Of a DNA stretch of 64,000 bases, positions 53,596 through 62,135 are shown piece after piece. A program made the position numbers and the translations under genes. The notes under the pieces were generated by a model. It was not told the origin of the DNA. It was given only the letters and a program-made list of their open reading frames with translations, and made no database searches. Position 1 is the first letter of the stretch, and each line of letters begins with the position of its first letter. The stretch is taken from contig NZ_APNG01000003.1 in the NCBI RefSeq assembly GCF_040361255.1, forward strand, positions 1 through 64,000. Direction: 5' to 3'. Source of the DNA: Salinisphaera sp040361255 (GTDB taxonomy: Bacteria; Pseudomonadota; Gammaproteobacteria; Nevskiales; Salinisphaeraceae).

Positions 53596-54612
53596 ATGGC
53601 GCAAATGAAAGTGGCCCAGATCAACAGCGCGGGCGGCGATTTTGAACTGGTCGATCGGCATATTCCGGAGCCGGGGCCGGATCAGGTTCGGGTCAAGGTC
53701 GAGGCCTGCGGCATCTGTCATTCCGATGCCTTCGTCAAGGACGGCGGCTTTCCCGGGCTCGACTATCCGCGCGTGCCCGGCCACGAAGTCGCCGGGGTGA
53801 TCGATGCGGTCGGCGACGATGTCGATCACTGGCAGGCCGGCCAGCGCGTGGGTGTGGGCTGGCACGGCGGGCATTGCTTTGCCTGCGATTCCTGCCGGCG
53901 CGGCGATTTCGTGACCTGTGCCAATCAGCAGATCTGTGGCATTTCCTACGACGGCGGCTACGGCGAATACATGCTCGCGCCGGCCGAAGCGCTGGTGGCC
54001 ATTCCCGACGAGTTAACGTCGGTCGCGGCCGCGCCGCTTCTGTGTGCAGGCGTGACCACCTACAACGCGTTGCGTAATTCCGGTGCGCAGCCGGGCGATG
54101 TGGTGGCCGTGCTCGGTGTCGGCGGGCTGGGCCATCTGGCCGTGCAGTATGCGTATGCGATGGGCTTTCATACCGTGGCCCTGTCGCGCGGTACCGACAA
54201 GAAGGAACTGGCGCTGGATCTCGGCGCCGATACCTATATCGATACCGAAGCACAGGACGCCGCCGAGGCGTTACAGGCGCTTGGCGGCGCGCGCGTGATT
54301 CTGGCCACCGCGCCGAACCCCAAGCTGATGAGTTCCGTCATCGACGGCCTCGGTGTGAATGGCCAGTTGCTGGTGGTCGGCGCGTCGCCGGAGCCGATCG
54401 AGGTATCGCCGTTTCAACTGCTCATGGCGCGGCGCAGTGTGGCCGGGCATCCGAGCGGCGCGCCGCAGGATTCCCAGGACACGCTCGGCTTTTCGGCGCT
54501 GCGCGATATCGAAACCCGAATCGAGACCTATCCGTTGGCCGACGTCAATGAAGCCTATGCCCGCATGATCAACAACGAAGCCCGCTTTCGGGTGGTGTTG
54601 ACGATGAACTGA
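53596..54612 (+). CDS. Zinc-dependent alcohol dehydrogenase (MDR family)
   Basis: A 338-residue medium-chain dehydrogenase. Catalytic zinc ligands: Cys in EACGICHSD, His-Glu in VPGHEVAGV, and a Cys in the segment after the structural-zinc loop. Structural zinc is held by the Cys cluster in CFACDSCRRGDFVTC. The Rossmann fold has VLGVGGLGHLAVQYA for NAD(P). The Gly-rich GISYDGGYGEYMLAP and AALLCAGVTTYNAL-type segments (here AAPLLCAGVTTYNAL) match the AdhP/CAD-like group that oxidises primary alcohols or reduces aldehydes. The ATG has CAGGAG upstream. Likely monocistronic. Confidence 0.92.
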   Translation: MAQMKVAQINSAGGDFELVDRHIPEPGPDQVRVKVEACGICHSDAFVKDGGFPGLDYPRVPGHEVAGVIDAVGDDVDHWQAGQRVGVGWHGGHCFACDSCRRGDFVTCANQQICGISYDGGYGEYMLAPAEALVAIPDELTSVAAAPLLCAGVTTYNALRNSGAQPGDVVAVLGVGGLGHLAVQYAYAMGFHTVALSRGTDKKELALDLGADTYIDTEAQDAAEALQALGGARVILATAPNPKLMSSVIDGLGVNGQLLVVGASPEPIEVSPFQLLMARRSVAGHPSGAPQDSQDTLGFSALRDIETRIETYPLADVNEAYARMINNEARFRVVLTMN

Positions 54613-55232
54613 ATGGGCCGAGTTCGGGGCGCGGTGTAGCGGCCGTGCCCCGAATATCAGCGGCGTGCGATTGCGATGGACGGTCTGGCGACGCGGCGCT
54701 TCGGTATGTATGAAACGCAGCAGGCTGTTCTCAAGCAGGTTGTCCGCAAATGAACGCGAAGACACGCGAATAAGGCAAACAACGGATCGCTCGAAGGCCG
54801 GGTGACTTGATGTGTACACCGCACGCTAGAGGCAGTCCGCAAATGCAGCACGATGTATGCGGAGCTCGATAAACGACCGCGTCGGCTTCGTTCCTCAAGC
54901 AGAACCACAGATTTCGCAGATTACGCAGATGAAGAAGCGCTTGGTACAGGCGCCACACGACAGCGAACGACCGCAGCTTCTTGGTCTTTGATCTGCGGAC
55001 CTTTGCTTACTGCTAATCCCACCAACGCCGCGGCTCAAATGAAGCCTGTTGCCCGCTACGGCCTAATCAATGCATCTGCGTAATCGGCGTAATCTGTGGA
55101 TGACAGAGGGGGCCGTTCTCGAGCAAGCAGATTGTTCGCGAATGAACGCGAAGACACGCGAACAAGGCAGAACATCGCCTGCTCGAAGCCCGGGACTGAT
55201 ACCCGCGCCCCGTGCTGAACTTTGTACAAGAA
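54613..55232. repeat. Long intergenic region with several degenerate repeats
   Basis: No gene is seen in these 620 bp. 54623-54654 holds an 8-bp stem (TTCGGGGC with GCCCCGAA) that may end the dehydrogenase transcript. Repeats of the CGAATGAACGC family lie at 54743-54774 and 55135-55166, both with an extra GACACGCG insertion. Related pieces occur at 54903-54930 (CAGATTTCGCAGATTACGC), 54991-55011 and 55073-55100. The two full copies are in the same direction, about 390 bp apart, and enclose the others. Confidence 0.6.
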
Positions 55233-55565
55233 TCAGGCCGCGGCTTGCTCGCGCAGTTCGATCTTGCGGCCATCGGGATCGCGCACGATATAAATCCGTG
55301 TGCCGTCGAATTCGCGTGTGGTGGTTTCCGGTGCCTGCGCTAGCGATTGCGGTATGTGTTTTACCCCGAAGCCCAGGCGCGTGTTGTCGACTGCTTCGTT
55401 TGCCGAGGCGGGATAGAGTTCGAAAACGAAACCGTCTTGCACAGCGGCGTAATGCCGCGGCCCGGTGCCGTGTTTTTCCGCGACGAAGCGAAAGCCGAGG
55501 CTTTCGTAGAACTGACGGCTCGTTTCCAGTTCCTGGCAGCGCAATACCAATAGGTCGAGCTTCAC
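55233..55565 (-). CDS. VOC-family (glyoxalase/bleomycin-resistance-like) protein
   Basis: A 110-residue single-module VOC protein. The opening VKLDLLVLRCQELETSRQFYESLGF (split: LDLLVLRCQELE, SRQFYESLGF) and the closing IYIVRDPDGRKIELREQ are the two beta-alpha-beta-beta-beta units' usual landmarks; a metal-site Glu lies in FVFELYP. Members act as dimers in metal-dependent isomerisation, ring cleavage or drug binding; no substrate can be named. The start is a GTG just before the first strand; the upstream open frame overlaps the neighbouring gene. It lies 13 bases downstream of the hypothetical gene on the same strand, so an operon is likely. Confidence 0.8.
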   Translation of the reverse strand: MKLDLLVLRCQELETSRQFYESLGFRFVAEKHGTGPRHYAAVQDGFVFELYPASANEAVDNTRLGFGVKHIPQSLAQAPETTTREFDGTRIYIVRDPDGRKIELREQAAA

Positions 55566-55578
55566 GGGACGCGTACGA

Positions 55579-55995
55579 CTAGAACAGCGACTGCTGTGGA
55601 TCGGGCCGGCGTGCGCCAAAGCGCCCGAATTGTTCGCAGGCACGCGCCAGATGATTGGCGATGCTCGACAGGGCCGTGATATCGGCGAAATCGAGATCGG
55701 CGATCAGGCTGCGTACACGCTCGCGCTCGTTATCGGAGGCCGCCTGAAGCAGGGTGGTGAGCAGTGCCTGATCGACAGGCTCGAAGCGCTCCGGATATTT
55801 CCAGGCCACGAGTTCGGCCGGCCGATCGAGTTGGGCGGCAAACGCCTGATCGTGCAGCAGATGCGCCGCGGTTTGCAGATCCGCGCCGTGGCCGGCGACA
55901 TGCTGGCGCCGCGCGAACTCGTGACAGGCCTCGGCATCCACGCTCGCCATGCCGGCCAACAGGGTATTCATCGAGGTGTCGTCGCTATAGGCCAT
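55579..55995 (-). CDS. Hypothetical alpha-helical protein
   Basis: I do not recognise this 138-residue protein. It is predicted all-helical from its Ala/Leu/Glu/Arg periodicity, without signal peptide or membrane segment. Notable segments are ACHEFARRQHVAGHGADLQ, ELVAWKYPERFEPVDQALL and a C-terminal RRPDPQQSLF tail. The ATG at 55995 is the most upstream good start; an ATG at 55971 is also possible and neither has a clear Shine-Dalgarno. It is followed closely by the VOC gene. It diverges from htpG across about 190 bp that contain a heat-shock-like promoter directed toward htpG. Confidence 0.65.
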   Translation of the reverse strand: MAYSDDTSMNTLLAGMASVDAEACHEFARRQHVAGHGADLQTAAHLLHDQAFAAQLDRPAELVAWKYPERFEPVDQALLTTLLQAASDNERERVRSLIADLDFADITALSSIANHLARACEQFGRFGARRPDPQQSLF

Positions 55996-56082
55996 GGGCA
56001 CGCCGGCTGTGAATGAGAGCGCGCATCATCCGGACACGGGGGCGCCAGTGCAAGACCTGGGAGCGCTCCGGCGCGTCCGACG

Positions 56083-56110
56083 CTTGAAAATCGGCTTTAC
56101 GGGCCACACT
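56083..56110 (+). promoter_or_regulatory. Sigma-32 promoter candidate for htpG
   Basis: CTTGAAA (56083-56089) is a perfect RpoH -35. About 14 nt downstream GCCACACT is a weak match to CCCCATnT. It lies 75-100 bp upstream of the start. htpG is a known sigma-32 target in E. coli. Confidence 0.5.
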
Positions 56111-56182
56111 CAAGGCTATCAAGGCGATAGTTTGTCGGGTCATCGCCGCCCAACAACCGTTTCACAACCACCGAATACCGCC

Positions 56183-58102
56183 ATGAGCGAAAACCAGAAC
56201 ACCGAAACCCGTGGCTTTCAGGCCGAGGTCAAGCAGCTGCTTCAGCTGATGATCCATTCGATGTATTCGAACAAGGAGGTCTTTGCCCGCGAGCTGATCT
56301 CCAACGCCTCGGACGCGCTGGATACGCTGCGCTTCGAGGGCCTGAAGAACGATGCCCTGTTCGAAAACGATCCCGAACTCAAGATCTGGATCGACTACGA
56401 CAAGGACGCGCGCACCGTGACCATCGGTGACAGCGGCATCGGCATGACCCGCGAGCAGGTCATCGACCGGATCGGCACCATTGCCAAGTCCGGTACGCGT
56501 GCCTTTCTCGATTCGCTGTCCGGCGACGAGAAGAAGGATGCCCATCTGATCGGCCAGTTCGGTGTCGGTTTCTATTCCGCGTTCATCGTTGCCGACAAGG
56601 TGGTGGTGGATACGCGCCACGGCGGCGATTCCGAAGGCGTGCGCTGGACGTCGGACGGCGGCGGCGAATACACCCTGGAAACCGTCGCCAAGGAAAAACG
56701 TGGCACCGAAGTCACGCTGCATCTGCGCGAAGGCGAGGACGAGTTCCTCGACGACTGGCGCCTGCGCCATCTCGTGCGCACCTATTCGGACCATATCGCC
56801 TTCCCGATCATGATGCGCGAGCAGCTGTCCGAGGAAGACGAGAAGGAGGGTAAGGAAGCCGGCTGGGAACAGATCAACCGTGGCGCGCCGCTATGGACCC
56901 AGCCCAAGTCCGAGATCTCGGCCGAGGACTATGCCGAGTTCTACAAGCACGCCTGCCACGACTACGAAGACCCGCTGACCTGGACCCACAACAAGGTCGA
57001 AGGCAGCCAGGAATATACGAACCTGCTCTATATTCCCAAGCGCGCGCCCTATGACCTGTTCGATCCGAACGGCAAGGCCCACGGCGTAAAGCTGTACGTG
57101 CAGCGCGTGTTCATCATGGACGATGCCGAGAAACTCATGCCGCGCTATATGCGCTTCGTGAAGGGCATCATCGATTCCAATGACCTGCCGCTCAACGTCT
57201 CGCGCGAAATCCTGCAGTCCAACAAGCTGCTGGACAAGATTCGCGCCGGTTCGGTGAAGAAGGTGCTCGGCCTGCTCGAGTCCATGGCCAAGGACGACGA
57301 AGAACCCGAGAAGTACAAGACCTTCTGGAACGAATTCGGCCAGGTGCTCAAGGAAGGCATCGTCGAAGACCACGAAAATCAGGCCAAGATCGCCAAGCTG
57401 CTGCGTTTCAAGACCACCAAGAACGAAAGCGCGGACCCGGGCGTATCGCTGGACGAGTACATCGCCCGCATGGCCGAAGGCCAGGACAAGATCTACTACA
57501 TCACCGCGGATACGCTGGCCGAGGCCAAGCACAGCCCGCATCTCGAAATCTTCAAGAAGAAGGATATCGAGGTGTTGCTGCTCACCGACCGCGTCGATGA
57601 GTGGGTCATGGCCCATATGACCGAATACGAAGGCAAGACCTTCCAGTCGGTTGCCAAGGGCGCGCTCGATCTCGGCGATGCCGAAACCGAGGAAGAAAAA
57701 GCCGAGCAGGCCAAGCTCGAGGAAGAGTCCAAGGATCTGGTCGAGCGCGTCAAGAAAGCCCTTGGCGAGCGGGTCAACGAAGTGCGCGTGACCCATCGGC
57801 TGACCGATTCGCCCGCCTGTCTGGTGGCTGACGAGCACGGTATTTCCGCGCATCTGGAGCGCATCCTCAAGGAAGCGGGCCAGGAGATGCCGAACACCGC
57901 GCCGCATCTGGAAATCAACCCCACGCACCCGTTGGTCGAAAAGCTGGCCGGCGAACAGGGCGAAGAGGAATTCGACGCCTTTTCGCAGCTGCTGTTCGAA
58001 CAGGCCGTACTCGCCGAAGGCGGCGAGCTGGACGATCCGGCCACCTTCGTGCGCCGCATGAACCAGATGCTGCTGGCGGTTTCCCAGGGAAGCGCTGCAT
58101 AA
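56183..58102 (+). CDS. htpG: Molecular chaperone HtpG (Hsp90)
   Basis: The 639-residue bacterial Hsp90, an ATP-driven dimeric chaperone that remodels near-native client proteins together with DnaK. The GHKL ATPase domain (1-230) shows ELISNASDALD (catalytic Glu and Asn), IGDSGIGMTREQ, GTIAKSGT and GQFGVGFYSAFIVAD. The middle domain includes LYIPKRAPYDLF and LPLNVSREILQ, with the catalytic Arg, and the C-terminal dimerisation domain ends in QMLLAVSQGSAA without the eukaryotic MEEVD. The ATG at 56183 is chosen because the family begins just before the GFQAEVKQLL helix; the frame is open 63 codons further upstream. Confidence 0.97.
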   Translation: MSENQNTETRGFQAEVKQLLQLMIHSMYSNKEVFARELISNASDALDTLRFEGLKNDALFENDPELKIWIDYDKDARTVTIGDSGIGMTREQVIDRIGTIAKSGTRAFLDSLSGDEKKDAHLIGQFGVGFYSAFIVADKVVVDTRHGGDSEGVRWTSDGGGEYTLETVAKEKRGTEVTLHLREGEDEFLDDWRLRHLVRTYSDHIAFPIMMREQLSEEDEKEGKEAGWEQINRGAPLWTQPKSEISAEDYAEFYKHACHDYEDPLTWTHNKVEGSQEYTNLLYIPKRAPYDLFDPNGKAHGVKLYVQRVFIMDDAEKLMPRYMRFVKGIIDSNDLPLNVSREILQSNKLLDKIRAGSVKKVLGLLESMAKDDEEPEKYKTFWNEFGQVLKEGIVEDHENQAKIAKLLRFKTTKNESADPGVSLDEYIARMAEGQDKIYYITADTLAEAKHSPHLEIFKKKDIEVLLLTDRVDEWVMAHMTEYEGKTFQSVAKGALDLGDAETEEEKAEQAKLEEESKDLVERVKKALGERVNEVRVTHRLTDSPACLVADEHGISAHLERILKEAGQEMPNTAPHLEINPTHPLVEKLAGEQGEEEFDAFSQLLFEQAVLAEGGELDDPATFVRRMNQMLLAVSQGSAA

Positions 58103-58373
58103 CATCTCGCGGCGCGAGTTCGCCCTGAAAAGACTTTCAAGGGCAAATGCGTTGCGATAAGGCGTCCAAGCGCAACGCCTGCCTTATTGGCAGGTCAAGC
58201 TCGGCAACGCAGTCGTGACCCGGGCGCGTCGCGGTGCGTTTCACGCCCGCCCCGGCGCTCGATCGTCAACTTTCGTCGAGGCCCGCCCTGTGCGGGCCTC
58301 GCTCGTTGCGCCGGTTGCAGGCATAGTGATTGTCAGATGCACGCGGTGGGGGCGGGCAACGACGAGGTCAAAC
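58103..58373. other. Hairpin array downstream of htpG
   Basis: No gene is seen. Four inverted repeats follow each other: 58122-58144 (GCCCTGAAA with TTTCAAGGGC), 58149-58178 (GCGTTGCG with CGCAACGC), 58178-58194 (CCTGCC with GGCAGG) and 58277-58301 (CGAGGCCCGC with GCGGGCCTCG, a perfect 10-bp stem with a 5-nt loop). None has a T-run. They may act as 3' stabilisers or form a small RNA. Confidence 0.5.
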
Positions 58374-58946
58374 ATGAAACGACATTCCTGGACTTATGCA
58401 GCACTCGGCCTGTGGGCCCTGTGCATCGCCCCCCTGGCTGCGGCGCAGAGCGTGGCCATCGGCGGTACCACCCTCGAACTGGGCGCCTCGCGTGCGGATA
58501 CGCTCGCTATCGCCAATGCGCATTTCAATATCGTGCCGGCCCAGGTCGACGGTCAGTACATGCTCTTTCCCAAACAGGGCCCGGTGATCGTCGGCCGCGA
58601 TACCTACGGCAAACCCGTGGGTACGCTCACCATTCGCGACAACCGACTCACCCGTATCAGCCGTAACCTCGGCTCGTTTCGTAGTGAAGACGGCGAACAG
58701 GCCATCGAACGTCTGATCGCAGCCTTTTCGCGTGCGCCCAATGGCGGCGATACGCCTGCGGTACGCACGGACACCGGCGTCAGCGGCGATGCCAGCACCT
58801 CGCGCGTGTATTTCAGTTATCCGGACCGGGCCATTCAGATCGTGCTGTTTCGCCCCAACAACCGTCCCGGGCTGGCCACGATCGATATCACCGAGCAGTA
58901 TGCGCTACGCCCCGGCCCGAGCGGCAATACCGACAAGCAGCGCTAG
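58374..58946 (+). CDS. Secreted hypothetical protein
   Basis: A 190-residue exported protein of unknown function. Signal peptide residues 1-23 (YAALGLWALCIAPLAAAQ). The mature part contains IGGTTLELGASRADTLAIAN and TYGKPVGTLTIRDNRLTRIS, then two predicted strands VYFSYPDRAIQIVLF and PGLATIDITEQYAL, suggesting a compact alpha/beta fold. There is no Cys after the signal peptide, so it is soluble. The ATG at 58374 follows GAGG at a fitting distance and directly precedes the signal peptide; the open frame upstream is not plausible protein. The next gene starts about 100 bases downstream on the same strand. Confidence 0.75.
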   Translation: MKRHSWTYAALGLWALCIAPLAAAQSVAIGGTTLELGASRADTLAIANAHFNIVPAQVDGQYMLFPKQGPVIVGRDTYGKPVGTLTIRDNRLTRISRNLGSFRSEDGEQAIERLIAAFSRAPNGGDTPAVRTDTGVSGDASTSRVYFSYPDRAIQIVLFRPNNRPGLATIDITEQYALRPGPSGNTDKQR

Positions 58947-59043
58947 GGCTGGCGCTCGTCAGCGCCCCGCCAAATGGCCGAGCGCGGCCCGGCCCAACAG
59001 AACACGGAGCATGCATGTCGCGAACTGACACGGTACACAATCA

Positions 59044-59541
59044 ATGATGGTCTGGCTCGTCGCATTCGCGGTTGTGCTGGTCGTCGCGCTGGCCGCCTAT
59101 GCCGGCTGGCTGTGGTGGCGCGTGTTCAACCAGAAAAAAGAGCGCGAAACCCACAACGCCGCCGTCCTCGCCGAAACCGAGGCCGATCTGGAACACAGCA
59201 TGGCCATCATTGCCGATAGCCTGCTCACCGGCGAACTCAACCTTTCGGAAGGCGCCATCCGGCTCAAGGTATTGCTCGATCACTACCATGCGCCGGGTGG
59301 GGCCCAGGCCGACTACCCGGCGATTTACAGCCTGTTCCTGTCGACCTGCACCATGCCGCGCGGCGCCGAACGCGATGCCTGGCCGCGCGCCGAAATCCGG
59401 CGTCTGGATCGGGAACGGGAAATGCTCGAAGTCGCCGCCAAGGACGCCGTGCTCGACGAAGCCGCGCTGCTGCGTGAACGCTTCGGGGTGCCCAGCGGCC
59501 GCGAAGGGCTGGCTTCGGCACGGCCGATGGATGCTGCTTGA
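59044..59541 (+). CDS. DUF2489 membrane-anchored protein
   Basis: A 165-residue protein with an N-terminal transmembrane helix (VWLVAFAVVLVVALAAYAGWLWW) followed by a helical cytoplasmic part. The strings SMAIIADSLLTGELNLSEGA, AIRLKVLLDHY and YPAIYSLF are typical of DUF2489, a gammaproteobacterial family without known function. The C-terminal REREMLEVAAKDAVLDEAAL is a probable coiled coil. Two adjacent ATG codons (59044, 59047) could start it. It follows the secreted hypothetical gene and is followed by a repeat element, after which transcription is convergent. Confidence 0.8.
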   Translation: MMVWLVAFAVVLVVALAAYAGWLWWRVFNQKKERETHNAAVLAETEADLEHSMAIIADSLLTGELNLSEGAIRLKVLLDHYHAPGGAQADYPAIYSLFLSTCTMPRGAERDAWPRAEIRRLDREREMLEVAAKDAVLDEAALLRERFGVPSGREGLASARPMDAA

Positions 59542-59568
59542 CGCGTTGCCTTGCAGCCGAGCAAGGAC

Positions 59569-59703
59569 GTAGGTTGGATTAGCGAAGCGTAATCCAACAA
59601 AGAACGCAGCCCTTGTTGTGCATTTCGCCCTACAGATTTGAACCAGCAACGGTGGCAATCACCCGTTGGCTTACGGCCTGCGGCCTAAGCCAACCTACGC
59701 GAC
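59569..59703. repeat. Composite inverted-repeat element (GTTGGATTA family)
   Basis: Hairpin 59573-59598 pairs GTTGGATTA with TAATCCAAC, followed by AAAGAACGCAG. Hairpin 59665-59694 pairs GTTGGCTTA with TAAGCCAAC in the opposite direction. The element is bounded by CGTAGGTTGG and CCAACCTACG. It sits between convergent genes, directly at the ggt stop codon. Confidence 0.65.
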
Positions 59704-61464
59704 TTATTCCGACGCGGTGACGGCATCCCGAGATTCGTGTTCGCACACCGGGGCGCTATCGCCGATCGTGGCACAGCCAATCCCACGCGGATCGGAGGCC
59801 GCATCCATCGTGTTTTCTGCCTTGTTCCAGATCACGGCGTGCATATCGCCGTAGTGGCGATCCACGTTCTCGAACTTGTGGCCGAGTTTTTTCAGCCCGG
59901 CCAGCGTTTGTGCCGACAGCGCACCGGGTTCGTATTCGACGTGGTCGGGTAGATACTGGTGGTGATAGCGAGGCTTGCCGACCACGCTGGCCGCATCGCC
60001 GCCGTGGGTGAAGTCGAGCACGCCGAGCAGGACCATGCTGATGATGCGACTGCCGCCCGGCGTGCCGAGCGCGATCTCGCGATCGTCGCCGACGACGAAG
60101 GTAGGCGTCATGCTCGACAACGGGCGCTTGCCGGGGGCAATGGCGTTGGCTTCGCTGCCGACCAGGCCATAGCCATTGGGCGTGAGCGGTTTGGCCGAGA
60201 AGTCGTCCATTTCGTCGTTGAGGAACACGCCGGTACCGGCCGCGACCAGGCCCGAGCCGAACGGGAAATTCACCGACAACGTGGCCGCCACGCGATTGCC
60301 CTGGGCATCGATGACGGAAAAATGCGTGGTGTGATGGCCATTGGCATGGTCGGCCGTGACGCTGGCGAGTTCGTCGCTGGGCGTGGCGCGATCCATGCGC
60401 ATGCCCACGCGCAGTCCGGCCGCGTAGTTTTTGTCGGTCAGCCGGTCGATAGGCATATCGACGAAGTCGGGGTCGCCCAGATAGACCGCGCGATCGCGAT
60501 AGGCACGGCGCATGGCCTCGATGGTCACATGCCGGCGTTCGACGTCGTCGAGCGCGCCCCAATCGAACCCTTCGAGGATGTTGAGTGCTTCCACCAGCAC
60601 CGGCCCGCCAGAGGACGGCGGTGCGGCCGAGATGATCTGATATTCGCCGTCGGGCGTGCGATAGGTGCCACGAATCGGCTCGCGCTCGACGACGTCGTAG
60701 TCGGCCAGGTCCTGGCGGGTCCAGATACCGCCGGCGCTACGCACGGCCTCGACCAGCTGGCGGGCGATATCGCCCTTGTAGAAGCCGTCGCGGCCCTGGG
60801 CAGCGATGGCTTCCAGCGTACGGGCCAGTTCCGGTTGTTTGAACAGTGTGCCGGCCGGCAGCGGTTCGCCGTCGTCATCGAGCAGCAGGGCGGCACTGGC
60901 CGGATAACGAGCGAGCACGTCCTTGCGGTATTGCGCCAGCGCGTGCATGTGATCGTTGATTTCGAAGCCGTTGCGGGCCAAGCGAATCGCGGGCGCGAGG
61001 GTGGTGGCCAGATCGAGCTTGCCGTAGCGCGCGGCGATATGCGCCAGCGCCGCCGGTTCGCCCGGAATGCCGGCCGCGAGCGCGCCGTTGCGCGAGCGTT
61101 CCTGTACGAAGTTACCTTCGTCATCGAGATACATGTCGCGGGTCGCAGCACCCGGCGCTTCTTCGCGGCCGTCGATCATGACGTCGCGCTTGTTCTGGGC
61201 GTCGTGCAGCAGCCAGAAGCCGCCCCCGCCCAGGCCCGAACCCTGCGGTTCGACCACGGCCAGCGCCGCGCTGACGGCGACTGCTGCATCGAAGGCGTTG
61301 CCGCCGGCTTCGAGTATCTGCATGCCGGCCGCGGTCGCGGCGGGATGCGCGCTGGCCACCGCTGGCGCGGGCGGTGTGTCGTTGCCCGCCAATGCGGCTG
61401 AAAATGGCAGGCATGAAACAAGCGCCACGCAGGCGATCAGGCGAAGCCGAACAGGCATGGACAT
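59704..61464 (-). CDS. ggt: Gamma-glutamyltransferase (gamma-glutamyltranspeptidase)
   Basis: A 586-residue periplasmic N-terminal-nucleophile hydrolase that removes or transfers the gamma-glutamyl group of glutathione. Signal peptide 1-26 (ending AALAG). The precursor self-cleaves before T379 in GHHTTHFSV, giving large and small subunits. Substrate-binding residues are R100 in DGREEAP and the small-subunit PLSSMTPTF and GTPGGSRIIS segments. GLGGGGFWLLHD and AAPPSSGGPVL are further family landmarks. The length is normal. A possible coaD terminator lies just before its start, so it is probably separately transcribed. A role in recycling extracellular glutathione is from family knowledge. Confidence 0.95.
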   Translation of the reverse strand: MSMPVRLRLIACVALVSCLPFSAALAGNDTPPAPAVASAHPAATAAGMQILEAGGNAFDAAVAVSAALAVVEPQGSGLGGGGFWLLHDAQNKRDVMIDGREEAPGAATRDMYLDDEGNFVQERSRNGALAAGIPGEPAALAHIAARYGKLDLATTLAPAIRLARNGFEINDHMHALAQYRKDVLARYPASAALLLDDDGEPLPAGTLFKQPELARTLEAIAAQGRDGFYKGDIARQLVEAVRSAGGIWTRQDLADYDVVEREPIRGTYRTPDGEYQIISAAPPSSGGPVLVEALNILEGFDWGALDDVERRHVTIEAMRRAYRDRAVYLGDPDFVDMPIDRLTDKNYAAGLRVGMRMDRATPSDELASVTADHANGHHTTHFSVIDAQGNRVAATLSVNFPFGSGLVAAGTGVFLNDEMDDFSAKPLTPNGYGLVGSEANAIAPGKRPLSSMTPTFVVGDDREIALGTPGGSRIISMVLLGVLDFTHGGDAASVVGKPRYHHQYLPDHVEYEPGALSAQTLAGLKKLGHKFENVDRHYGDMHAVIWNKAENTMDAASDPRGIGCATIGDSAPVCEHESRDAVTASE

Positions 61465-61470
61465 TACCGA

Positions 61471-61502
61471 AAAAACGAAAGGCGGATCATCACGATACCG
61501 CC
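61471..61502 (-). terminator. Possible rho-independent terminator after coaD
   Basis: GGCGG and CCGCC pair around a 12-nt loop. On the minus strand TTTCGTTTTTT follows. The stem is short, and ggt starts only a few bases later. Confidence 0.45.
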
Positions 61503-61529
61503 TGTGATCGTCAGGCTCTAGCCTGTGGT

Positions 61530-62024
61530 TCAGCCGGCGGTCTTTTCGTGGAGCTTGTCGGCGACGAGGCTGGGGACCAGGCCGCTGATGCGCCCATCGA
61601 GAAACGCGATCTCGCGCACCAGCGTGGACGAGATATGGGCATATTCGGGCGAGGGCGCCAGAAATATCGTATCCACCTGCGGGGCGAGGTGGCGGTTCAT
61701 TACCGCCATCTGTTTTTCGTATTCGTAATCGCCCACGCCGCGTACGCCGCGTACGAGCACGCTCACGCCATGCTTGCGGGCGAAATCGACCACCAGCCCG
61801 CTCACCGGCATGACGGTGACGTTGTCGACATCGGCCAAGACCTGCTTGGCCAGCTCGACACGTTCCTGATGATCGAAGATCGATTTCTTGCTGGCATTGC
61901 TGGCCACGGCCACGATCAACTCGTTGAACATGCCCGCAGCACGGCGGATCACATCAGCATGGCCGTTGGTGATGGGGTCGAATGTGCCGGTATAGGCGGC
62001 ACGAATACGGGGGGCATTACTCAT
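61530..62024 (-). CDS. coaD: Phosphopantetheine adenylyltransferase
   Basis: A 164-residue nucleotidyltransferase that adds AMP from ATP to 4'-phosphopantetheine, the fourth step of coenzyme A synthesis. It contains the expected TGTFDPITNGHADVI (with the (H/T)xGH-type NGH), the VRGVRGVGDYEYEKQMA loop, and SPEYAHISSTLVREIA close to the end. The ATG at 62024 is at the usual family start; 36 extra upstream codons are improbable. It follows rsmD by about 110 bp on the same strand, a conserved pairing in proteobacteria. Confidence 0.97.
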   Translation of the reverse strand: MSNAPRIRAAYTGTFDPITNGHADVIRRAAGMFNELIVAVASNASKKSIFDHQERVELAKQVLADVDNVTVMPVSGLVVDFARKHGVSVLVRGVRGVGDYEYEKQMAVMNRHLAPQVDTIFLAPSPEYAHISSTLVREIAFLDGRISGLVPSLVADKLHEKTAG

Positions 62025-62135
62025 GCGACACACATGCAGGTGTTGTCGTTGGCCCAGTGCTGTTCTGCTGACCGCACGTGAAGTCTCCTCAGGCGTTTTT
62101 CGCGCGCGTGCGGCTGCACGCTGCGCGAGCATGTA

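Noticed and set aside
54613..55232. Possible CRISPR array or attachment site in the repeat-rich gap
   Set aside because: The repeats are irregular in spacing and sequence, no cas genes are present, and no tRNA or integrase flanks them.
59959..61401. 480-codon plus-strand open frame over ggt
   Set aside because: Antisense to an unmistakable gamma-glutamyltransferase.
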